Origin: Microbacterium salsuginis
GTDB taxonomy: Bacteria; Actinomycetota; Actinomycetes; Actinomycetales; Microbacteriaceae
Length of the DNA stretch: 64,000 nt
Assembly: GCF_012524205.1 (NCBI RefSeq)
Contig: NZ_JABACI010000001.1
Coordinates: 124,001 to 188,000 of the forward strand
Direction: 5' to 3'
The position numbers and the translations under genes were made by a program. Within the stretch, counting starts at the first letter, position 1. Every line of letters begins with the position of its first letter. The notes beneath the pieces are model-generated. The model saw only the letters and a program-made list of their open reading frames with translations, was not told the origin of the DNA and made no database searches. Shown piece after piece: positions 44,492-53,630 of the stretch.

Positions 44492-45176
44492 CGACGTCCT
44501 CGGCGTCGTCCGGCCGGCGACGGCTCCCGCGCAGCCACAGCCACGCGACGAGGGCGCCCAGGAGGAAGACCCCGCCGGCGGCGAGCGCGAACACCAGGTA
44601 GTGGGTGGGGTACCCGAAGAACGGCGCGACCGCGGCGACCCCGATGAACCAGCCGCCCATCGCGATGGTCGGCCAATTGCGCCAGATCCCGCCCGCGAGC
44701 ACGTACATGATCCCGACGAAGATCGTCGAAGCCGTCGGGTAATAGATGCTCGCGAGCTCCGGCGGCATGCCGTTCACGATGAGCGCCTGCCCGAGCGCGG
44801 TGAGCGACAGGAACCCCAGCGGCCATGTGAGCCCGTACACCGTCCCCGTCCACGCCGCACCCGGTGCGGGGCGGATGCCGCGGCTCATGCGGGCGCCCAT
44901 GACCGCGCTGACCACGAGGGCGCCCGCCATGAGCAGGGCGAAGGCGACGGCGGCCACGGCCACGGGAACCGCGATCGCGGGCCGCGCACCGTCGATGAGC
45001 CACAGCAGCATGAACCCGACGAACCACGCGATGCCCCACGCGAGCAGGATGGCGGGCACCCCGGCCGCGAGCCGGCGGCTCATCCGCTCCTGTTCGGAGC
45101 GGATGAGGTCGAGCATCGCCGCGACATCGGCCGGCTGCTCTCCGTCTTCGTCGGGGGCTTCGGGGGATCGCATCAT
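44484..45176 (-). CDS. Six-helix membrane protein of the CPBP/ABC operon
   Basis: A 230-residue protein with an acidic N-terminal tail of about 25 residues, the segment MLDLIRSEQERMSRRLAAG and six hydrophobic helices, ending in an Arg/Asp/Glu-rich tail. I recognise no catalytic motif. Similar proteins are often found beside PF13601 regulators and ABC-2 transporters, so it may be a membrane partner or sensor. ATG 45176 overlaps the CPBP stop as ATGA, and its 3' end overlaps the regulator by 8 nt. Confidence 0.85.
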   Translation of the reverse strand: MMRSPEAPDEDGEQPADVAAMLDLIRSEQERMSRRLAAGVPAILLAWGIAWFVGFMLLWLIDGARPAIAVPVAVAAVAFALLMAGALVVSAVMGARMSRGIRPAPGAAWTGTVYGLTWPLGFLSLTALGQALIVNGMPPELASIYYPTASTIFVGIMYVLAGGIWRNWPTIAMGGWFIGVAAVAPFFGYPTHYLVFALAAGGVFLLGALVAWLWLRGSRRRPDDAEDVDE

Positions 45177-45991
45177 GCTCCGTTCGCGAGGAGGAAGGGG
45201 ACGGCCAGCGAAGGCAGCGAGGTCAAGAGGTTCACGAGCCCGTGCGCGACGATGAGCGGCAGCAGCCGGCGCTGCCGCCACGCGATGATTCCCGAGCCGA
45301 CGCCCCACACGAAGAACGCGCACGCGTAGACCAGCACCGCGTCGGGTGTCGGCGCGTACCAGATGTGCTGCAGCCCGAAGAAGACCGACGCCACGACGAT
45401 GGCGAGCGCCACCGGCATCCGTCTCGAAAGATCCTGCTGCGCCGTCCCGCGGTAGACGAACTCCTCGACCGGCGCGTTCAGCGGCGCGAAGGTCACGACG
45501 GCCACGATGGCCAGGACGGATGCCGCGACCGGAGACAGCGGCGGCAGCGCCTCCGGGTCGAAGAACACGGTCTCGAACGCGACGAACATCGCATCGCCGT
45601 GGAGCACGCGCATCACCAGCATGATCGTGAGGACGAACGGCACGTACAGCATCACCAGCCACAGCAGCCCCCACAGCACGTCACGACCGACGCGGCCCCG
45701 GCGGTAGCCCACAAGGTCGCCCAGCCCGCGACCCTCTGCGCGCAGCCGGCGCAGGACCAGTCCGAGGCACACGAGATTCACCGGCAGCATGGCCACCGCC
45801 GCGATCAGGGGCGGCACCGGGAAGGCGGTCGCGGTACCCGAGGCCCAGCCCACCACGAGCCACGCGAGCGTGCACGCCGCCGCGACCATCGCGACGCGCG
45901 CTGCCGGCAGCCCGAGCCCCCACGCGAGCGCACGGGCTCGCGATCGTGCGCCGGCGCCGCTGCCGGTGGGCGTCCGTGTCGTCGCGACCAT
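45173..45991 (-). CDS. CPBP-family intramembrane metalloprotease
   Basis: A membrane protein of 272 residues with about eight helices. Three ABI/CPBP motifs are present: PVEEFVYRG (EExxxR, about residue 174), FFGLQHIWY (FxxxH) and VAHGLVNL (HxxxN). CPBP proteases include CAAX-type enzymes, bacteriocin-immunity proteins and anti-sigma cleaving proteases. ATG 45991 is chosen since a hydrophilic N-terminus then leads into the first helix; the long frame upstream is antisense to hrpA. It is the first gene of the overlapping operon, behind a palindromic operator. Confidence 0.92.
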   Translation of the reverse strand: MVATTRTPTGSGAGARSRARALAWGLGLPAARVAMVAAACTLAWLVVGWASGTATAFPVPPLIAAVAMLPVNLVCLGLVLRRLRAEGRGLGDLVGYRRGRVGRDVLWGLLWLVMLYVPFVLTIMLVMRVLHGDAMFVAFETVFFDPEALPPLSPVAASVLAIVAVVTFAPLNAPVEEFVYRGTAQQDLSRRMPVALAIVVASVFFGLQHIWYAPTPDAVLVYACAFFVWGVGSGIIAWRQRRLLPLIVAHGLVNLLTSLPSLAVPFLLANGA

Positions 45992-45995
45992 GACA

Positions 45996-46012
45996 ACTTT
46001 GTATCGCAAAGT
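45996..46012. promoter_or_regulatory. Operator-like palindrome before the CPBP operon
   Basis: ACTTTG, 5-nt spacer, CAAAGT: a 17-bp inverted repeat 4 nt upstream of the ATG. A minus-strand TACTTT (46008-46013) that fits a -10 box lies within it, so binding would block polymerase. It is AT-rich compared with its surroundings. Confidence 0.65.
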
Positions 46013-46035
46013 ACTCTGCGACACAACCCACCCCT

Positions 46036-46098
46036 GGTTCGTTCGCCACCTGTGTACGCCAACGGCGGCGTTTCGCGTGCACAGGTGACGAACGAACC
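46036..46098. repeat. Complete palindromic intergenic repeat (REP-like hairpin)
   Basis: Two 22-bp arms, differing at two positions, form a hairpin with a loop of about 15 nt. The outer part reads GGTTCGTTCG...CGAACGAACC. It lies between divergent CPBP and hrpA genes. Half-copies occur at 25487-25510 and 27797-27820, indicating a dispersed repeat family. Confidence 0.75.
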
Positions 46099-46133
46099 AA
46101 GGGGCTTCGAGGCGGACCGCCCGCCGGGCGGGA

Positions 46134-46139
46134 TACGAT
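46134..46139 (+). promoter_or_regulatory. Candidate -10 box of hrpA
   Basis: TACGAT, 8 nt before the ATG at 46148; no Shine-Dalgarno sequence. Confidence 0.45.
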
Positions 46140-46147
46140 CGAAGGCT

Positions 46148-49100
46148 ATGTCCGCGCCCGAACCCGTCATCTCCTACCCGCCCGAGCTGCCCGTCAGCGC
46201 GGCGCGGGACGAGATCGCGGCCGCCATCCGCGACCACCAGGTCGTGATCGTCGCCGGAGCGACCGGATCGGGCAAGACGACGCAGCTGCCCAAGATCGCC
46301 CTCGAGCTCGGACGCACGCGCATCGCCCACACTCAGCCGCGGCGCATCGCCGCCCGCACGATCGCGGAGCGCGTCGCCGAGGAGCTGCAGGTGCCGCTGG
46401 GCACCACGGTGGGCTACAAGGTGCGCTTCACCGACAAGGTGTCGCCCGACACCCGCGTCGCGCTCATGACCGACGGCATCCTGCTCAATGAGATCCATCG
46501 CGACCGTCTGCTGCGCCGCTACGACACGATCATCGTGGACGAGGCCCACGAGCGATCCCTCAACGTGGACTTCCTCATCGGCTATCTCACTCGGATCCTG
46601 CCGAAGCGCCCCGATCTCAAGGTGATCGTCACGAGCGCGACGATCGACCCCGAGAGCTTCGCGAAGCACTTCGCGGAGCCGGACGGCACGCCCGCGCCGA
46701 TCATCGAAGTGTCCGGCCGCACGTACCCCGTCGAGATCCGGTACCGGCCACCCGCCGCCGCGAGCGCGTCGGCCGAGAACGCCGGCGGCGATGACGTCGA
46801 CGGCATCACGGCGGCGCTGCGCGAGCTCGACCGCGAGTCCGCCGGCGACGTCCTGGTATTCCTGCCGGGCGAGGCCGAGATCCGCGACGCGACCGATGCC
46901 GTCCGCGGCATGTACGCGAAGGATGCCGCTCCCACCGAGGTGCTGCCGCTGTACGGCCGGCTGAGCTCGGCCGAGCAGCACCGCGTGTTCGAATCGTCGA
47001 AGGTGCCGGGCGTTCGGCGCCGGGTCATCCTCGCCACCAACGTCGCCGAGACGAGCCTGACAGTCCCCGGCATCCGGTACGTGGTCGACACCGGCACGGC
47101 GCGCATCTCGCGATACAGCAACCGCAGCAAGATCCAGCGGCTGCCCATCGAGCCGGTGTCGCAGGCTTCGGCACAGCAGCGTTCGGGACGCGCGGGGCGC
47201 ACCAGCCCGGGCGTGGCGATCCGGCTCTACTCGGAAGAGGACTTCGCGTCTCGGGACGAGTTCACCGAGCCCGAGATCCTGCGGACGAGCCTCGCCTCGG
47301 TCATCCTGCAGATGCTCTCGCTGGGGTTCGGCGACATCTCGTCGTTCCCCTTCCTCACTCCGCCCGACTCGCGCGGCGTGCGGGCGGCGCTCGAACTCCT
47401 GGTCGAGCTCGGCGCGGTGCGCTCCTCGAGCGGCTCGAGTGCGGGATCCGGCGAGCACCGGCTGACCGATCTCGGCCGCGAGATCGCGCGTCTGCCGATC
47501 GATCCCCGGTTCGCCCGCATGATCCTCGAGGCGCAGCGCACCGGGATCCTCCGCGACGTACTCGTGATCGTCGCGGGGCTGTCGATCCAGGATGTGCGCG
47601 AGCGACCGGAGGAGCGTCGCGAGGAGGCGGACCGGTTGCACGCGCGCTTCACGGACCCGACGAGCGACTTCCTCACGCTGCTGAACCTGTGGAACCATCT
47701 GCAGGAGAAGCAGTCCGAGCTGGGGTCGAGCGCGTTCCGGCGGATGTGCCGCAGCGAGCATCTCAACTACGTGCGCGTGCGGGAATGGGTGGACGTCCAC
47801 CGGCAGCTGAGCGCGCTGGCCGGTGCACGGAAGTCCACGCGCGGATCCGCCGGCGGCGCCGACGAGATCCACAAGGCGATCCTGTCGGGGCTGCTCTCGC
47901 ACCTCGGCATGCTGGACGAGCGGGCGACGTCGAAGGAGCCGGCCCGGGGCCGCGGCGGTGCCGGTGAGCGGGAACAGCGCCGCTCGGCCGAGTACCTCGG
48001 CTCCCGCGGAACCCGGTTCGCGATCTTCCCCGGCTCGGGCCTGAAGAAGAAGCGCCCACAGGCGGTGATGGCCGCCGAGATCGTCGAGACCAGCCGCCTG
48101 TTCGCCCGCACCGTCGCCGCGATCGACCCCGCCTGGGCCGAACCGCTGGCCGGCGACCTCGCCAAGCGCCGGCTGAGCGAGCCGCACTGGTCCAAGGCGG
48201 CGGGTGCGGCATCCGCGTACGAGAAGGTCACGCTGTTCGGCCTCGAGATCGTGCCGCGGCGCCGAGTGCAGCTGGCGCGCTTCGACCGCCCGCTCGCGCG
48301 CGAGCTGTTCGTGCGCCACGCGCTGGTCGAAGGCGACTGGGACTCATCGCACCTCGACAAGCGGCTCACCGCATTCGAGCGCCGCAATCTCGAGCTGCGT
48401 CGCCGGCTCGAGAAGATCGAGGAGCGCGAGCGCCGCCGCGACATCCTCGTCGGCGACGAGGCCGTCTTCCGGTTCTACGATGCTCGGCTGCCGCGCGACG
48501 TGTTCGATGTGCGCTCGTTCGAGGCATGGTGGCAGGATGCCGCGGGCCGCACGCCGCGCCTGCTCGACATGAGCGAGGCCGACCTGCTCGATGAGGCCTC
48601 GCGGGGAGACGAGCGCGACTTTCCGGCGCGGTGGCAGCAGGGCGACCAGGTGCTCTCGCTCGCCTATCGCTTCGAGCCGGGGGCGCCGGACGACGGCGTG
48701 ACCATCGTCGTGCCCCTCGCCCTCCTGGCGCAGCTGCGGCCGGACGGCTTCGACTGGCAGGTGCCGGGCATGCGCGACGAGCTGGTGACGGCACTGCTGC
48801 GGTCGCTGCCGAAGGCCATCCGGCGCCACGTGGTGCCGGCGGCGGACTGGGCCGCGACGCTGTCGGCCGAACTGGACGGGCAGGGCCCGGAAGCCACGCA
48901 GGGGCTGCCGTCCACGCCGCTGCGCGACGCGCTGGCAGCGCGCATCCAGCGCGTCGCGAACCAGCCCGTGTCGGCCGGCGACTTCGAGCTGGAGCGGGTG
49001 CCCTCGCATCTGCTGATGTCGTTCCGCGCCGTCGACGAGCGCGGCCGCACCGTGGGCTCGGATCGCGACCTCGCGGCATTGCAGGACCGGCTCGCCGGAC

Positions 49101-50092
49101 GCGCGCGCGACTCGGTGGCGCGCTCCGTGGCACGTGCGCAGAGCGGAACGGGGCGCGATCTCCCGCCCACGCGCGTGGGCGCGTCCGCTGTTGCGCAAGG
49201 AGCTGCGGACGCTGCGACCGGTTTCGCCGAGCGCACCGGGCTCACCGAGTGGTCGTTCGGCGACGTGCCGGCGGTCGTCGACACCAAGGTCGCAGGCGGC
49301 GTCGTCCGCGGCTATCCCGCGATCGTGGACGAGGGCGCGTCGGTCGCGCTGCGGATCGAGGCGACGCCCGAGGCCGCCGAGCGCGCGACCCGAGACGGCG
49401 TGCGCAGACTGCTGCTCCTGGCGGTGCCCTCGCCGGTGGCTTACGTGCTGGAGCATCTGACCTCCGCCGAGAAGCTCGCGCTGGCCGCATCGCCGTACCC
49501 GTCCGCCAAGGCGCTCGTGGAGGACTGCCGCGTGGCCGTGGCGGATGCCGTCATCCAGCGCACGGCGGCGAGACCGGTGCGCACACGCGCCGGGTTCGAG
49601 GCGGTGCGCGACACGCTGTCGGCGGTCGTCGTCGACGAGCTGTTCCAGACGGTGTCGCTGACCGCGCGGATCCTCACCGCCGCGCGCGACGTCGAGAGGG
49701 CGCTGCGCGAGCAGAATTCGCTGACGCTCCTCGGAGCGCTGAACGATGTCAAAGGTCAGGTGGCCGGACTCGTCTTCCCCTCTTTCGCCTCGCGCACCGG
49801 CACCGCCCGCCTGACGCACCTGCCCCGCTACCTGCGTGCTGCGCTCGACCGCGTCCGCGCGCTTTCCGACAACGCCGGCCGTGACCGGCAGCGCATGACC
49901 GAGTTCGAGCGGGCCGCGGCGCTCTACTCCGACGCGGGCGGGACGATCCCGCCCGCCCCGGATGCCCCGCCGCACCTGGTCCACGCACGGTGGCTCCTCG
50001 AGGAGTACCGTGTGAGCCTGTTCGCCCAGGCGCTGGGCACCGCCGAGCCGGTGTCGCTGCCACGGATCCAGAAGGCCCTGAGCTCGGGCTGA
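46148..50092 (+). CDS. hrpA: ATP-dependent DEAH-box RNA helicase
   Basis: A helicase of 1,314 residues, full length for HrpA. Motif I is GATGSGKTTQ (38-47), motif II DEAH at 131-134, motif III TSATID, motif V NVAETSLTVPG and motif VI QQRSGRAGR. The HA2/OB region and the long C-terminal DUF3418 domain follow. HrpA unwinds RNA and helps in mRNA processing and rescue of stalled ribosomes in E. coli. ATG 46148 is chosen as the family N-terminus; the frame continues upstream as antisense of the CPBP gene. Confidence 0.96.
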   Translation: MSAPEPVISYPPELPVSAARDEIAAAIRDHQVVIVAGATGSGKTTQLPKIALELGRTRIAHTQPRRIAARTIAERVAEELQVPLGTTVGYKVRFTDKVSPDTRVALMTDGILLNEIHRDRLLRRYDTIIVDEAHERSLNVDFLIGYLTRILPKRPDLKVIVTSATIDPESFAKHFAEPDGTPAPIIEVSGRTYPVEIRYRPPAAASASAENAGGDDVDGITAALRELDRESAGDVLVFLPGEAEIRDATDAVRGMYAKDAAPTEVLPLYGRLSSAEQHRVFESSKVPGVRRRVILATNVAETSLTVPGIRYVVDTGTARISRYSNRSKIQRLPIEPVSQASAQQRSGRAGRTSPGVAIRLYSEEDFASRDEFTEPEILRTSLASVILQMLSLGFGDISSFPFLTPPDSRGVRAALELLVELGAVRSSSGSSAGSGEHRLTDLGREIARLPIDPRFARMILEAQRTGILRDVLVIVAGLSIQDVRERPEERREEADRLHARFTDPTSDFLTLLNLWNHLQEKQSELGSSAFRRMCRSEHLNYVRVREWVDVHRQLSALAGARKSTRGSAGGADEIHKAILSGLLSHLGMLDERATSKEPARGRGGAGEREQRRSAEYLGSRGTRFAIFPGSGLKKKRPQAVMAAEIVETSRLFARTVAAIDPAWAEPLAGDLAKRRLSEPHWSKAAGAASAYEKVTLFGLEIVPRRRVQLARFDRPLARELFVRHALVEGDWDSSHLDKRLTAFERRNLELRRRLEKIEERERRRDILVGDEAVFRFYDARLPRDVFDVRSFEAWWQDAAGRTPRLLDMSEADLLDEASRGDERDFPARWQQGDQVLSLAYRFEPGAPDDGVTIVVPLALLAQLRPDGFDWQVPGMRDELVTALLRSLPKAIRRHVVPAADWAATLSAELDGQGPEATQGLPSTPLRDALAARIQRVANQPVSAGDFELERVPSHLLMSFRAVDERGRTVGSDRDLAALQDRLAGRARDSVARSVARAQSGTGRDLPPTRVGASAVAQGAADAATGFAERTGLTEWSFGDVPAVVDTKVAGGVVRGYPAIVDEGASVALRIEATPEAAERATRDGVRRLLLLAVPSPVAYVLEHLTSAEKLALAASPYPSAKALVEDCRVAVADAVIQRTAARPVRTRAGFEAVRDTLSAVVVDELFQTVSLTARILTAARDVERALREQNSLTLLGALNDVKGQVAGLVFPSFASRTGTARLTHLPRYLRAALDRVRALSDNAGRDRQRMTEFERAAALYSDAGGTIPPAPDAPPHLVHARWLLEEYRVSLFAQALGTAEPVSLPRIQKALSSG

Positions 50093-50165
50093 GCAATGAT
50101 GATCTCCCCCGTCGTCGCATGACGCACCTGGAATACCCGATACGCAGAGGAGGGTTGCGCCCGAC

Positions 50166-51107
50166 ATGAGCGTTGCCATCGCATACACGGAGTTCGGCGG
50201 CCCCGAGGTGCTCCGTCGGATCGACATCCCGACGCCTGATCCCGGACCCGGTGAGATCGTCGTCCGGGTGGAGGCCGCCGGAGTGAACCCGATCGACGCC
50301 AAGCTCCGATCGGGCCGGCGCCCCTCGGGAGAGATCACCGAGCCCCGCCGCGTCGGCAACGACGGCGCGGGAGTCGTCGCAGCCGTCGGCGCCGACGTGG
50401 ACGGGCTCCGCGTCGGCGACCCCGTGGTGTTCTCCGGCGCCGTCGGGGCGTACGCCACGGAGGTGCTGCTTCCGGCAGGCCGCGTGCATCCTCGCCCACC
50501 GGGCGTGACCGCGGCCGGCGGCGCTGCCCTGGGCATCCCCGTCGGCACCGCGTATCAGACGCTGCGCTCTCTGTCGGTCGGCGCCGGCGACACCCTCCTC
50601 GTGCACGCCGGCTCGGGCTCGGTGGGGCAGGCCCTGATCCAGTACGCCGTGCTGTGGGGTGCGACCGTCGTCGCCACCTCGTCGGAGCGCCGTTCGGGCC
50701 GCGTGCGCGCACTGGGCGCCACGCCGATCGCATACGGCGACGGCCTGCTCGATCGCGTCCGCGCCGCCGCGCCGCACGGCGTGACCGTCGCGATCGATGC
50801 GGCCGGCACCGACGAGGCGCTGCAGACTTCCGTCGACGTGGTGGCGGACCGCGCGCGCGTCGCGACACTCGTGCGGGGGAAGGATGCCGCGGGCTGGGGC
50901 ATCCGCGCGTTCTCCGGGGGCGCTCCCGTCCCGCTGACCGCGCAGCAGCTGGCGTGGCGCGACGAGGCGGTGCCCGTCACGCTCGCCCTCATGGCGGCGG
51001 GACGCTTCTCGCTCGAGCTCGGCCCGACCTTCCCGCTGGCGGACGCGGCGGAGGCCCATCGGGCGGTGGAGGCCGGCGTCGACGGCAAGGTGACCCTCGT
51101 CCCGTAG
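50166..51107 (+). CDS. Quinone oxidoreductase-like MDR family protein
   Basis: A medium-chain dehydrogenase/reductase of 313 residues of the zinc-independent QOR type. Evidence is FGGPEVLRRIDIPTPDPGPGEIVVRVEAAGVNPID at the N-terminus (split in the catalytic domain), the NADPH-binding segment VHAGSGSVGQALIQYA and no zinc-ligand cysteines. It likely reduces quinones or enones with NADPH. AGGAGG lies 13 nt before the ATG, a long spacing. 73 nt separate it from hrpA. Confidence 0.9.
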   Translation: MSVAIAYTEFGGPEVLRRIDIPTPDPGPGEIVVRVEAAGVNPIDAKLRSGRRPSGEITEPRRVGNDGAGVVAAVGADVDGLRVGDPVVFSGAVGAYATEVLLPAGRVHPRPPGVTAAGGAALGIPVGTAYQTLRSLSVGAGDTLLVHAGSGSVGQALIQYAVLWGATVVATSSERRSGRVRALGATPIAYGDGLLDRVRAAAPHGVTVAIDAAGTDEALQTSVDVVADRARVATLVRGKDAAGWGIRAFSGGAPVPLTAQQLAWRDEAVPVTLALMAAGRFSLELGPTFPLADAAEAHRAVEAGVDGKVTLVP

Positions 51108-51179
51108 CGGCGAGGGGGCGCGCGATCACGGGCGGCGCAACAGTTCGACACACGACGGGGGCGCGAATGCCCGTGGCCC

Positions 51180-51185
51180 GACAAT
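51180..51185 (+). promoter_or_regulatory. Candidate -10 box of the sulfhydrylase gene
   Basis: GACAAT, 7 nt before the ATG at 51193. It overlaps an earlier in-frame ATG at 51184, which would therefore not be in the message; this decides the start. Confidence 0.5.
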
Positions 51186-51192
51186 GGTTCGC

Positions 51193-52578
51193 ATGCCTCA
51201 CGACCCCCGACCCGCCGTGTCGCCGCGCCCGGCTGCCGCCTCGCGCTCCTTCGCGACGGCGCAGGTGCAGGCCGGGTTCGACCCGGGCATCGCCGAGAAC
51301 ACCGCCGTGCCCTCGATCCACCAGTCCAACGGCTTCGAGTTCCGCTCCCTGAGCGAGGCGCGCGACCTGTTCGCGCTCCGCCGCGAGGGCAACATCTACA
51401 GCCGCGCGGCCAACCCCACGGTGCTCGTGTTCGAGAAGCGCGTGGCCGAACTCGAAGGCGGCATCGGCGCCGCCGGCGTCGCGTCCGGGCAGGCTGCCGT
51501 CGCGGTCGCGCTGCTGGCACTGGCCCGTCAGGGCGAGCACATCGTCGCCGCGCGCCAGCTGTACGGCGGCACGGTCGACCTGCTGCAGGACACCTTCGCC
51601 GACTGGGGCATCGACGTGACCTTCGTCGATCAGGACGACACGGATGCCTGGGCGGCGGCGGTGCGCCCCACCACGCGCGCGCTGTTCGCCGAGTCGATCT
51701 CCAACCCCATCGCGCAGGTGCTCGATCTCGGTGCCGTGGCGGCTGTGGCGCGGGCGGCGGGGGTTCCGCTCGTGATCGACAACACCGTCGCCACGCCGTA
51801 CCTGCAGCGCGCGAAGGACTTCGGCGCCGACATCGTCGTGCATTCGGCCACGAAGTTCCTGGGCGGTCACGGCACGTCGCTGGGCGGCGTCGTGGTGGAT
51901 CTCGGCACGTTCGACTTCACGGCCGATCCCGGGCGCTGGCCGCAGCTGACCGAGACGTACCGCCGCGTGCCCGACGGAAGCCTCGTCGAGAGGTTCGGCG
52001 TCAGCGGATCGCCTTACATCGCGCTCGTGAAGACCAAGTACGTGCACGACCTCGGGCCGTCGCTGTCGGCGTTCAACGCGTTCCAGCTGCTGCAGGGCCT
52101 CGAGACCCTCGATCTGCGCGTCGAGCGGCACACGGCGAGCGCGCTCGAGGTGGCGCGATTCCTCGACGCGCACCCCGCCGTCGCGCGCGTGCACCACCCG
52201 GGTCTGGAATCCAGCCCCTGGCACGCCAACGCGCAGACCTATCTGCCGCGGGGCGTGAGCGCGGTGTTCGCGTTCGATCTGCCCGGCACCGGCGACCCGG
52301 ACGCGGATTTCGAGCTGGTCGAGTCGTTCATCTCGCGCCTTCAAGTGATCAGGCTGGTCGCGAACATCGGCGATGCGCGCAGTCTCGTGGCGCATCCGGC
52401 ATCCATGACGCACAGTCACATGTCCCCCCTCCAGCTCGCCGAAGCGCACATCGGATCCACGACGGTGCGGCTGTCGGTCGGTCTGGAGGACCCGCGAGAC
52501 CTCGTGGCCGACCTGGAGCGGGCTCTCGAGCCGATCACGATCCCGCTGCCGCAACTCGCCGACAGCGCGGCACGCTAG
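51193..52578 (+). CDS. metY: O-acetylhomoserine sulfhydrylase
   Basis: A PLP enzyme of the Cys/Met metabolism family, 461 residues, making homocysteine from O-acetylhomoserine and sulfide. The PLP lysine is Lys221 in [11 protein letters not shown]; the insertion [32 protein letters not shown] and the [11 protein letters not shown] ending are typical of O-acetylhomoserine rather than cystathionine enzymes. The N-terminus has an extra Pro/Ala stretch. There are no adjacent methionine genes such as metX. Confidence 0.93.
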   Translation: MPHDPRPAVSPRPAAASRSFATAQVQAGFDPGIAENTAVPSIHQSNGFEFRSLSEARDLFALRREGNIYSRAANPTVLVFEKRVAELEGGIGAAGVASGQAAVAVALLALARQGEHIVAARQLYGGTVDLLQDTFADWGIDVTFVDQDDTDAWAAAVRPTTRALFAESISNPIAQVLDLGAVAAVARAAGVPLVIDNTVATPYLQRAKDFGADIVVHSATKFLGGHGTSLGGVVVDLGTFDFTADPGRWPQLTETYRRVPDGSLVERFGVSGSPYIALVKTKYVHDLGPSLSAFNAFQLLQGLETLDLRVERHTASALEVARFLDAHPAVARVHHPGLESSPWHANAQTYLPRGVSAVFAFDLPGTGDPDADFELVESFISRLQVIRLVANIGDARSLVAHPASMTHSHMSPLQLAEAHIGSTTVRLSVGLEDPRDLVADLERALEPITIPLPQLADSAAR

Positions 52579-52608
52579 CCCCGGGTGCAGCGTCGCGGCG
52601 GCGGGCAG

Positions 52609-52614
52609 TAGCCT
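52609..52614 (+). promoter_or_regulatory. Candidate -10 box of the Gfo/Idh-NYN pair
   Basis: TAGCCT, 7 nt before the ATG at 52622, with no Shine-Dalgarno sequence. Confidence 0.5.
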
Positions 52615-52621
52615 CGAAGTC

Positions 52622-53629
52622 ATGACTTCCCCTGCTTCGCCGTCCGCCGCCGGTCTTCGCTGGGGCATCCTCGGTCCCGGTGGCATCGCACGTGCCTTCG
52701 CCGGCGATCTGCGGACCGCGGGACTCGACCTCGCCGCCGTCGGCTCCCGGAGGCTGGAGTCGGCCGCCGACTTCGCCGGACGGTTCGACATCGCGCGCGC
52801 CCACGGTTCGTACGAGGACCTCGTCGCCGACCCGGACGTCGACATCGTGTACATCGCGACGCCGCATCCGATGCACGCCGCCAACGCGCTGCTCGCGCTG
52901 GAGGCCGGCAAGCACGTCCTGATCGAGAAGCCGTTCACCATCAACGCCGCCGAGGCGGCTGCGGTGCGCGACGCCGCGGCCGAACGAGGGCTCCTCGCGA
53001 TGGAGGCGATGTGGACGCGCTATCTGCCGCACATGGTCCGCATCCGCGAGATCGTGGCCTCGGGCGTGCTCGGCGAGCTGCGCGCGCTCACCGCCGATCA
53101 CACGCAGCGGATCACGAGCGATCCGCTGCACCGCATCAACGCCCTCGAGCTGGGCGGCGGGGCGCTGCTGGACCTCGGGATCTACCCGATCTCGTTCGCG
53201 TGGGACATCCTGGGTGCGCCGCTGTCGGTCGCCGCGTCCGCGCGATTGGGAGAGACCGGAGCAGACACCGAGGTGGCCACGATCATGGCGCACGAGTCGG
53301 GCGCGCTGTCGACGACGATCTCGGCATCCCGTGCCGCTGGCCCCAACACCGCCGCGATCATCGGCACCGACGCCCGCCTCGAGATCGCCCGCGTGTGGTA
53401 CACCGCCACATCGTTCCGGGTGGTGTCGCACGACGGCACGATCCTCGAGGACTACGTGTCAGAGATCGAGGGACGCGGCATGCAGTTCCAGGCGCTGGCC
53501 GCCGAACGCTATATCGCCGACGGCAGCAACGACTCCGACATCCTGCCCATCGACGAGACGGTGGCGATCATGTCGACGCTCGACGAAATCCGCGAACTGG
53601 TCGGGGTCCGCTACCCCGGGGAGGAATGA
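52622..53629 (+). CDS. Gfo/Idh/MocA-family oxidoreductase
   Basis: An NAD(P)-dependent sugar or polyol dehydrogenase-type protein of 335 residues. The Rossmann start WGILGPGGIARAFAGDL, the IVYIATPHPMHAANAL segment and the catalytic EKPF motif are all present, followed by the C-terminal beta-sheet domain with GGGALLDLGIYPI. The substrate is not readable. It is followed after one base by the NYN gene, so the two are co-transcribed although no link in function is known. Confidence 0.93.
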   Translation: MTSPASPSAAGLRWGILGPGGIARAFAGDLRTAGLDLAAVGSRRLESAADFAGRFDIARAHGSYEDLVADPDVDIVYIATPHPMHAANALLALEAGKHVLIEKPFTINAAEAAAVRDAAAERGLLAMEAMWTRYLPHMVRIREIVASGVLGELRALTADHTQRITSDPLHRINALELGGGALLDLGIYPISFAWDILGAPLSVAASARLGETGADTEVATIMAHESGALSTTISASRAAGPNTAAIIGTDARLEIARVWYTATSFRVVSHDGTILEDYVSEIEGRGMQFQALAAERYIADGSNDSDILPIDETVAIMSTLDEIRELVGVRYPGEE

Positions 53630-53630
53630 C

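Noticed and set aside
45242..46147. Upstream extension of the hrpA frame
   Set aside because: It is antisense to the CPBP gene and would include the hrpA -10 box and the palindromic repeat.
45173..48319. A 1,048-codon minus-strand frame across hrpA and CPBP
   Set aside because: Only the last 272 codons have CPBP character; the rest is antisense to hrpA and lacks family likeness.
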